Origin: Amoebidium appalachense
Lineage: Eukaryota; Ichthyosporea
Direction of reading: 5' to 3'
NCBI GenBank assembly: GCA_963693365.1
Contig: CAVNZM010000014.1
Span: 3,720,001 to 3,784,000 of the forward strand
DNA length: 64,000 bases
In this document: positions 46,741 through 64,000 of the stretch, in pieces
Layout: every line of letters begins with the position of its first letter
Position numbering within the stretch: position 1 is the first letter of the stretch
Program-made: the position numbers and the translations under genes
Notes under the pieces: generated by a model
The model's database searches: none
What the model was told of the DNA's origin: nothing
Seen by the model: only the letters and a program-made list of their open reading frames with translations

Positions 46741-47265
46741 ATGATAACCACCACTCCCTCGGGGACTTTAGTGGCTGCACAACCGCCGTCCTCCCTTCGC
46801 ACCCGCAATGTCAATCAGTCAGCGATATGCTCCATCCCCTCCCTTAGTCTCCGGTCTCCTTCCAACGCTGGTTCCCTTGAAACAGAAAGAAACGTTGCCG
46901 TCAAAATCATCCCCCCAACACCAGATGGTTTTGGCGCCCAGCTGAATGATTGTGTAGACAGATTTACCAGAAGACCAGTGCGTGTGAAAGAGACCGTGAT
47001 AGTCGAGGCAACTGTGGTGAACAGGCAATTACTAAATTCTCGAAGCCACGAGTCACCAAAGGATGAGAAGAACCAAAGGAAGGAAGAGATCAAGAGGAGA
47101 GGAGGCAGGGAGAGCCCGGTAGGTAGCCCCACAAGAAACATGGCGGTGATACCCGAGTCACGAGAATCTTTGGGTGAGGTGGAGGAGGAGGAGGATGTTT
47201 TTGAGGATGCGTGGGATGACTGTAAATGGGAGGCGTTCTATGCGGCCTTGTTTGGAGCTGCATAA
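46741..47265 (+). CDS. Single-exon hypothetical protein, 174 residues
   Basis: The ORF begins with ATG after a long pyrimidine tract and ends TAA; AATAAA follows at 47876-47881. Residues 1-50 are Ser/Thr/Pro-rich. Residues 51-100 (VAVKIIPPTPDGFGAQL...RRPVRVKETVIVEATVVN) look like ordered structure. About 105-125 is Lys/Glu/Arg-rich, and the C-terminus is strongly acidic then aromatic (VEEEEDVFEDAWDDCKWEAFYAALF), a pattern seen in interaction tails. Codon use is balanced and unlike repeat-driven frames. No family recognised. Confidence 0.55.
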   Translation: MITTTPSGTLVAAQPPSSLRTRNVNQSAICSIPSLSLRSPSNAGSLETERNVAVKIIPPTPDGFGAQLNDCVDRFTRRPVRVKETVIVEATVVNRQLLNSRSHESPKDEKNQRKEEIKRRGGRESPVGSPTRNMAVIPESRESLGEVEEEEDVFEDAWDDCKWEAFYAALFGAA

Positions 47266-47459
47266 TTCTACTTTAAGCGACATGTTTGATATCATAGACG
47301 TGGTCGTGGTAGGTCAGGGTCATGAAAGTTTCGTTTTATGTTTGCAGCATGGTTGAAGAGAAAAAGGCTGTTGAAAATGATCGTAGGGTTGCGAGGGGTA
47401 AATTTTGATATGTGGGCTTTGTAGCAACCTGGTGTGTACAGGTTTTTTCGAGTGGTAGT

Positions 47460-47460
<1 letters not shown>

Positions 47461-47500
<40 letters not shown>
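47461..47500 (+). repeat. Poly-G tract
   Basis: 40 consecutive G in the presumed 3' UTR of the 46741 gene. Confidence 0.95.
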
Positions 47501-47501
<1 letters not shown>

Positions 47502-47875
47502 AATCCTGAGTTGCAAAAGAGAGGCATTCTGGGTTCTGCTTGTTGTAGAAAGACGGAAGATCTTGCAAGATTTTCGCGAGGAAAAGGGAGACCGTGGTTC
47601 GCCGACTGTTGGTCATAACGGGGAGCGCTTTGGAACGGCTCCACCTGCCTTTGGGTACTAAAATTATCCTGTAGTTTTTCGAATGTGGATTTCCTCGAGT
47701 GAAGCGCGCTGAAATATCGATTTTGGCATTGCATTTCTTGCGTGCTGGTTATGATGATAGCTTTAAAGATAGGGCAAGTCTAGATACTTGTCAGCAGGAC
47801 TAAATAAGAACGGCCTGTTTGCTGGTCAGACGGCCTCAGCGCAAAAAAACTGCCAAACAAGCGAAAACATGAGAG

Positions 47876-47881
47876 AATAAA
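47876..47881 (+). terminator. Poly(A) signal AATAAA
   Basis: First canonical signal downstream of the 46741-47265 ORF. Confidence 0.45.
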
Positions 47882-48597
47882 GCACATAATTTAACTTGAG
47901 ATTCACGTAGCCTTTCACGTGGATGTGTAGTTAGTTTAACCGGATATGCATCTCCTGCCGCTAATCTTAAGTAGCGCCTACCTGTAAAGGTGACGCAAGA
48001 ACATGGGACTACTTGGGGCATGCCTTGTGTGGAATGATGCTGGGAAGGTTCATTGTAAGAGAGGGTCCATCAGCAAGGGTCGATGTTGTGCCAGACATCG
48101 GCTTTGGGAAACAAACTAGAGTGGGGTCAAGACCTCCGAAGAGGAAATGAAATGAAAAAGAGATCTTTTCCCTCTGGATACTTGTGCACGAATCTTTCGA
48201 TCTAAGATTGCTTTAACCTGCGCTGGATCTTCAAATGGCATTTGGAAATGTGACCTTCGGATCTTTTGATTTATGTTTTGTGCACTCTAGAGGGAAACAA
48301 ACCTGTCTGTGCATTCAAGTTTCAAGCAAGCGAGTGGACTTTCTACTATCTATCCTGTGTTTTTCTTTCCTACACCCTCTGTGGAAAGGGAGCAGTTTGG
48401 CACAAGACTCTATTACCATATGGAGATATTACTGGGACATTTCTGGCATATTCTGCAGATATTTTGTCTATTTTCTTCAAGTATGCTAACTAGTTAAACC
48501 CTTCTGCGTTTGGAATTATTGCCAGGCAAGTCTTGCTGGTGTTCGGAACTACATAGTAATGCGACACATGTTACAGACAGGAATATCCAGAGCCACA

Positions 48598-49315
48598 TAA
48601 TTCTTACCGGTATATCTACATCTGTGAATATCCACAAACACCTACAGCCACATATACTGATGTATCTATCTACACCTGTGAATATCCACAAACACCTACA
48701 GCCACATATGCCGGTATATCTGCATCTGCATCTGTGAATATCCACAAACACCTACGGCCACTTATACCGGCATATGATCTATGAATATTCACAAACACCT
48801 ACAGCCACTTATACCGGTATATCTCAGTCATCCATGATTATTCACAAACACCTACAGCCACATGTACCGGTATATCTATATCTGTGAATATCCACAAGCA
48901 CCTACGGCCACTTATACCAGTATATATACATCTGTGAATATCCACAAACACCCACAACCACATATACATCGGCGCGGTTGGGGTGAATACCCGGCCCTGG
49001 GCAAAGTGTGTGCAAATAGTTAGGATTGTCCCTTAAAGGTGTGTTAGCCTAGCTAATAATACCGTAGCACCCTAGCTAGAGCACTGTCGGTGCTGGGTGG
49101 AAGACGGTAATTCCCCCTGAGAATTCACGCCCACCTATGTATACCCACTTATAGCGGTATGTCTACATCTATGAAAATTCACAACCACCTATGTATAGCC
49201 ACTTATATATACCGGTATATCTACATCTATGAATATTCACAACCACCTAGGTATAGCCACTTATATATACCGGTATATCTACATCTAATAGTATGAATAT
49301 TCACAAAACACCGAG
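48598..49315 (+). repeat. Minisatellite of about 54-55 bp unit, interrupted
   Basis: Copies of TATACCGGTATATCTACATC, TGTGAATATCCACAAACACC and TACAGCCACT occur on both sides of an unrelated segment of about 160 bp (48968-49130). Confidence 0.85.
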
Positions 49316-49460
49316 AGCCCCAGTGTTCACAACAAAGGCAAAAAAAACGTGTAAAGAGAAAAAGAAAGAAAGAAAAGTGAGAAGAGGGCTGATGCTGGAA
49401 AACGTCATTGTATCCCCCCCCCCCCCCCCCTCTCTCTCTCTCCCCCCCCCCCCCCCCCCC

Positions 49461-49495
<35 letters not shown>

Positions 49496-49695
49496 ACCAA
49501 TCCACCCACCCACCAAACCCATGCAATGACGTTGCTATCTTTTCTCACTAGTATTTGGAGCCTGATTTGCCGCCTTTTACTTGCAAGCTCAGCGTTAGCC
49601 AGGTACATGTGTGGGTGTGGGTGTGTGTGTGTGTCCCGGGGAGGGGAGGGGGGGGGGGGGGTTGCGGGGAGGCAGGGAGAAAAACACGGGGATAT

Positions 49696-49696
<1 letters not shown>

Positions 49697-49767
<71 letters not shown>
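49697..49767 (+). repeat. 71-nt poly-G tract
   Basis: The longest homopolymer in the window. A 30-nt G run follows at about 49932-49957. Confidence 0.95.
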
Positions 49768-49768
<1 letters not shown>

Positions 49769-50835
49769 TCGCACATAGGTGGTGGGGGGTCGGTATGTCC
49801 GGAGGCTTGCTTAAGCTTGGATCGTGTTCCATGACGAGCCGTTGTATGTGTGCGTATGTGTATGTGTGTATGTGTATGCGTGTGTAGGGTTGAAGAGGGA
49901 GGGGTATGTGGTAGGGTGGTGGTGAGGGGGCGGGGGGGGGGGGGGGGGGGGGGGGGGTTGCAGTTGGCTAAGTTACTTGAGTCGATAGTCGGTGTATTTG
50001 ATACCATACCCCATTATAACAGGGTATGAAGCCTAGGCCTAGAGGGACAAGTTGGAATTCCTTTTGTACGTGTCTACTCTGTGGGCATCGGCAAACATGC
50101 TGTAAGTGACTACATAGCTATAGTACGGGTAGAGTGTACGAACATCTCAGAATGACGAGTTCTGAGAATTATTTCGGTCAACAATATGTGTGTAAGAGTT
50201 ACCAAATTATTCCCCTCTACAGTAACTACAGTACATACGTAGTAAGGGTCGCCTCCACCAATCCAACCCCTAGAATATGTCCTTGATTTAATTGGGTGCT
50301 GTCTATGTAATGAATATCCGCTGCCACTGACAGCTGCTAGTAGTACATCTTCGTCAACGTTATCCCCCCCCCCCCCCCCCCCCCCCCTCCCCTCCCCCCC
50401 CTCCCCCCCACACACACACACCCCTCCCCCACATACACATACACACTACCACCACCACCAAACACACACTCCTCTTGAACCATCATTATTTATACACCCA
50501 ATGACAAGAATGACAATAGGATTAATTATTATCAATTAAGCTGAGTATAAATGCATGCAAAAGGACAAACACACAATATTTCATAGCTATTTACATACGG
50601 TACGGTTCATGCGCATACATATCTTGGACACACTGTGCCCATTGCAAAGTTTTCTATTAGCCTTGTACCATCGTTACATCTTGGATATTTCATTGATTAT
50701 ACAATAAGGTACGACATGTCATAAATACTAACCCGGCACGCAACTTAGAATCAGTGAACTCACATTGAAAAGGGACACGTCCTATTGAATTTACGACGAG
50801 TGAACTCACATTGGATACTTCCTATTGGATAAAAA

Positions 50836-63362
<12,527 letters not shown>

Positions 63363-64000
63363 GGCGCAATGAGTTGCACCCTTAAAGATGGCACCTGTTT
63401 AAATTGGAAGATCCAGGTTGGGCTTCCGAGCATATGACTTAAGCGAGTTGACAAATGAGAGAAAAACCATGAACGAACCGAGTCAAATGTTATTGATGCC
63501 AACGATGAGTATAGCTATAGATCTCAGGACTGGGTGTGCACAACAACGATTCTGTTCAGATGTTTCGTTTTGAGGGGCAGCTACAAGTGTCAGATCTAGA
63601 AAGAAGCTGGCAATCACAACGAAAGATTACTTTGTGTGTGAGTGTTTGTGTGTGGCATGGGAAGATCAGGGGCGGTGCGAGACGATGCGGTGGTCATTGA
63701 AAAGCTTAGTACTTTGTGTGTGAGTGTTTGTGTGTGGCATAGGAAGATCAGGGGCGGTGCGAGACGATGCGGTGGTCATTGAAAAGCTTAGAACTCACAG
63801 TGACATGCCAGTAGTACATGGTTCCCTAAGCAACCCAAACATGAAGCAACAAACAACTATACGGTTTACACTGTTGTCACTGAATTTTGTAGCACATAAC
63901 TCTACACCGTCAGTGTTCTCTACACTGATGCACTACAAAAACCATTCCGGGCATGCCAAAGGATAAAAGAGTGAGCCATAAGTATATTATGATTAGTTCA
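63363..64000. promoter_or_regulatory. Upstream region of the receptor gene
   Basis: Ordinary composition with an 82-bp tandem duplication (63628-63709 and 63710-63791, one visible mismatch). No clear TATA or CCAAT box and no gene seen to the window end. Confidence 0.4.

Larger units (their letters stand above)
47882..50835. other. Intergenic, minisatellite and poly-G/poly-C, no recognised gene
   Basis: Short frames at 48235-48493 lack recognisable features. The stretch holds the minisatellite at 48598-49315, a C/A run junction (49413-49492), (GT)-rich and poly-G sequence (49600-49960) and poly-C (50365-50410). 50.45-50.83 kb is ordinary sequence, probably the receptor gene 3' flank. Confidence 0.5.

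Noticed and set aside
48968-49130. tRNA gene or SINE head
   Set aside because: A few tRNA-like words are present, but no cloverleaf with an acceptor stem or B box could be formed.

Overview
The window is nuclear DNA from an intron-rich eukaryote. The evidence is multi-exon genes with GT-AG introns, AATAAA poly(A) signals, CCAAT, CRE and TATA promoter elements, and a set of eukaryote-only proteins. These include the replication protein ORC3, a TTLL12-type tubulin-tyrosine-ligase-like protein, a glycogen-targeting phosphatase-1 subunit and a class C GPCR. The gene set and promoter style look holozoan or opisthokont-like, but I cannot fix the taxon from sequence alone. About half of the window is simple sequence: poly-C/poly-G runs up to 71 nt, (GT)n/(CA)n, (CT)n/(GA)n and minisatellites.

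Layout. Positions 1-6350 (+) hold the 3' part of ORC3. Positions 7974-8630 (-) hold a single-exon CBM21 phosphatase-1 targeting subunit with a CCAAT-rich upstream region. Around 10.06-10.42 kb is a 361-bp element with perfect 34-bp terminal inverted repeats. Positions 10.7-15.5 kb hold a diverged, internally deleted copy of the 3' half of the TTLL12 locus, interrupted by a possible small transcription unit (11.7-12.5 kb). Positions 17.7-20.8 kb hold tandemly duplicated promoter-like units, one carrying a 414-bp insertion, followed by a putative secreted repeat protein. Positions 23.98-24.76 kb (-) hold a Gln-rich gene with one in-frame stop.

Positions 28075-44668 (-) hold a complete 18-exon TTLL12-like gene. 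I could assemble it with every splice phase consistent (595 codons plus stop). Positions 46741-47265 (+) hold a single-exon gene of unknown function. Positions 50836-63362 (-) hold a GABA-B-like class C receptor of at least 14 exons. It has a signal peptide, a bacterial-type solute-binding ectodomain, seven membrane segments and a coiled-coil tail. One junction near its N-terminus remains unresolved.

The most unusual signal is intron architecture. Acceptors are repeatedly (CA)nCAG and several donors open directly into (GT)n. Two short intronic repeat families that abut poly-C lie in the sense direction of whichever gene hosts them, on both strands. This resembles introner-like or transcription-coupled intronic elements. 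The genes are not an operon and show no shared pathway.
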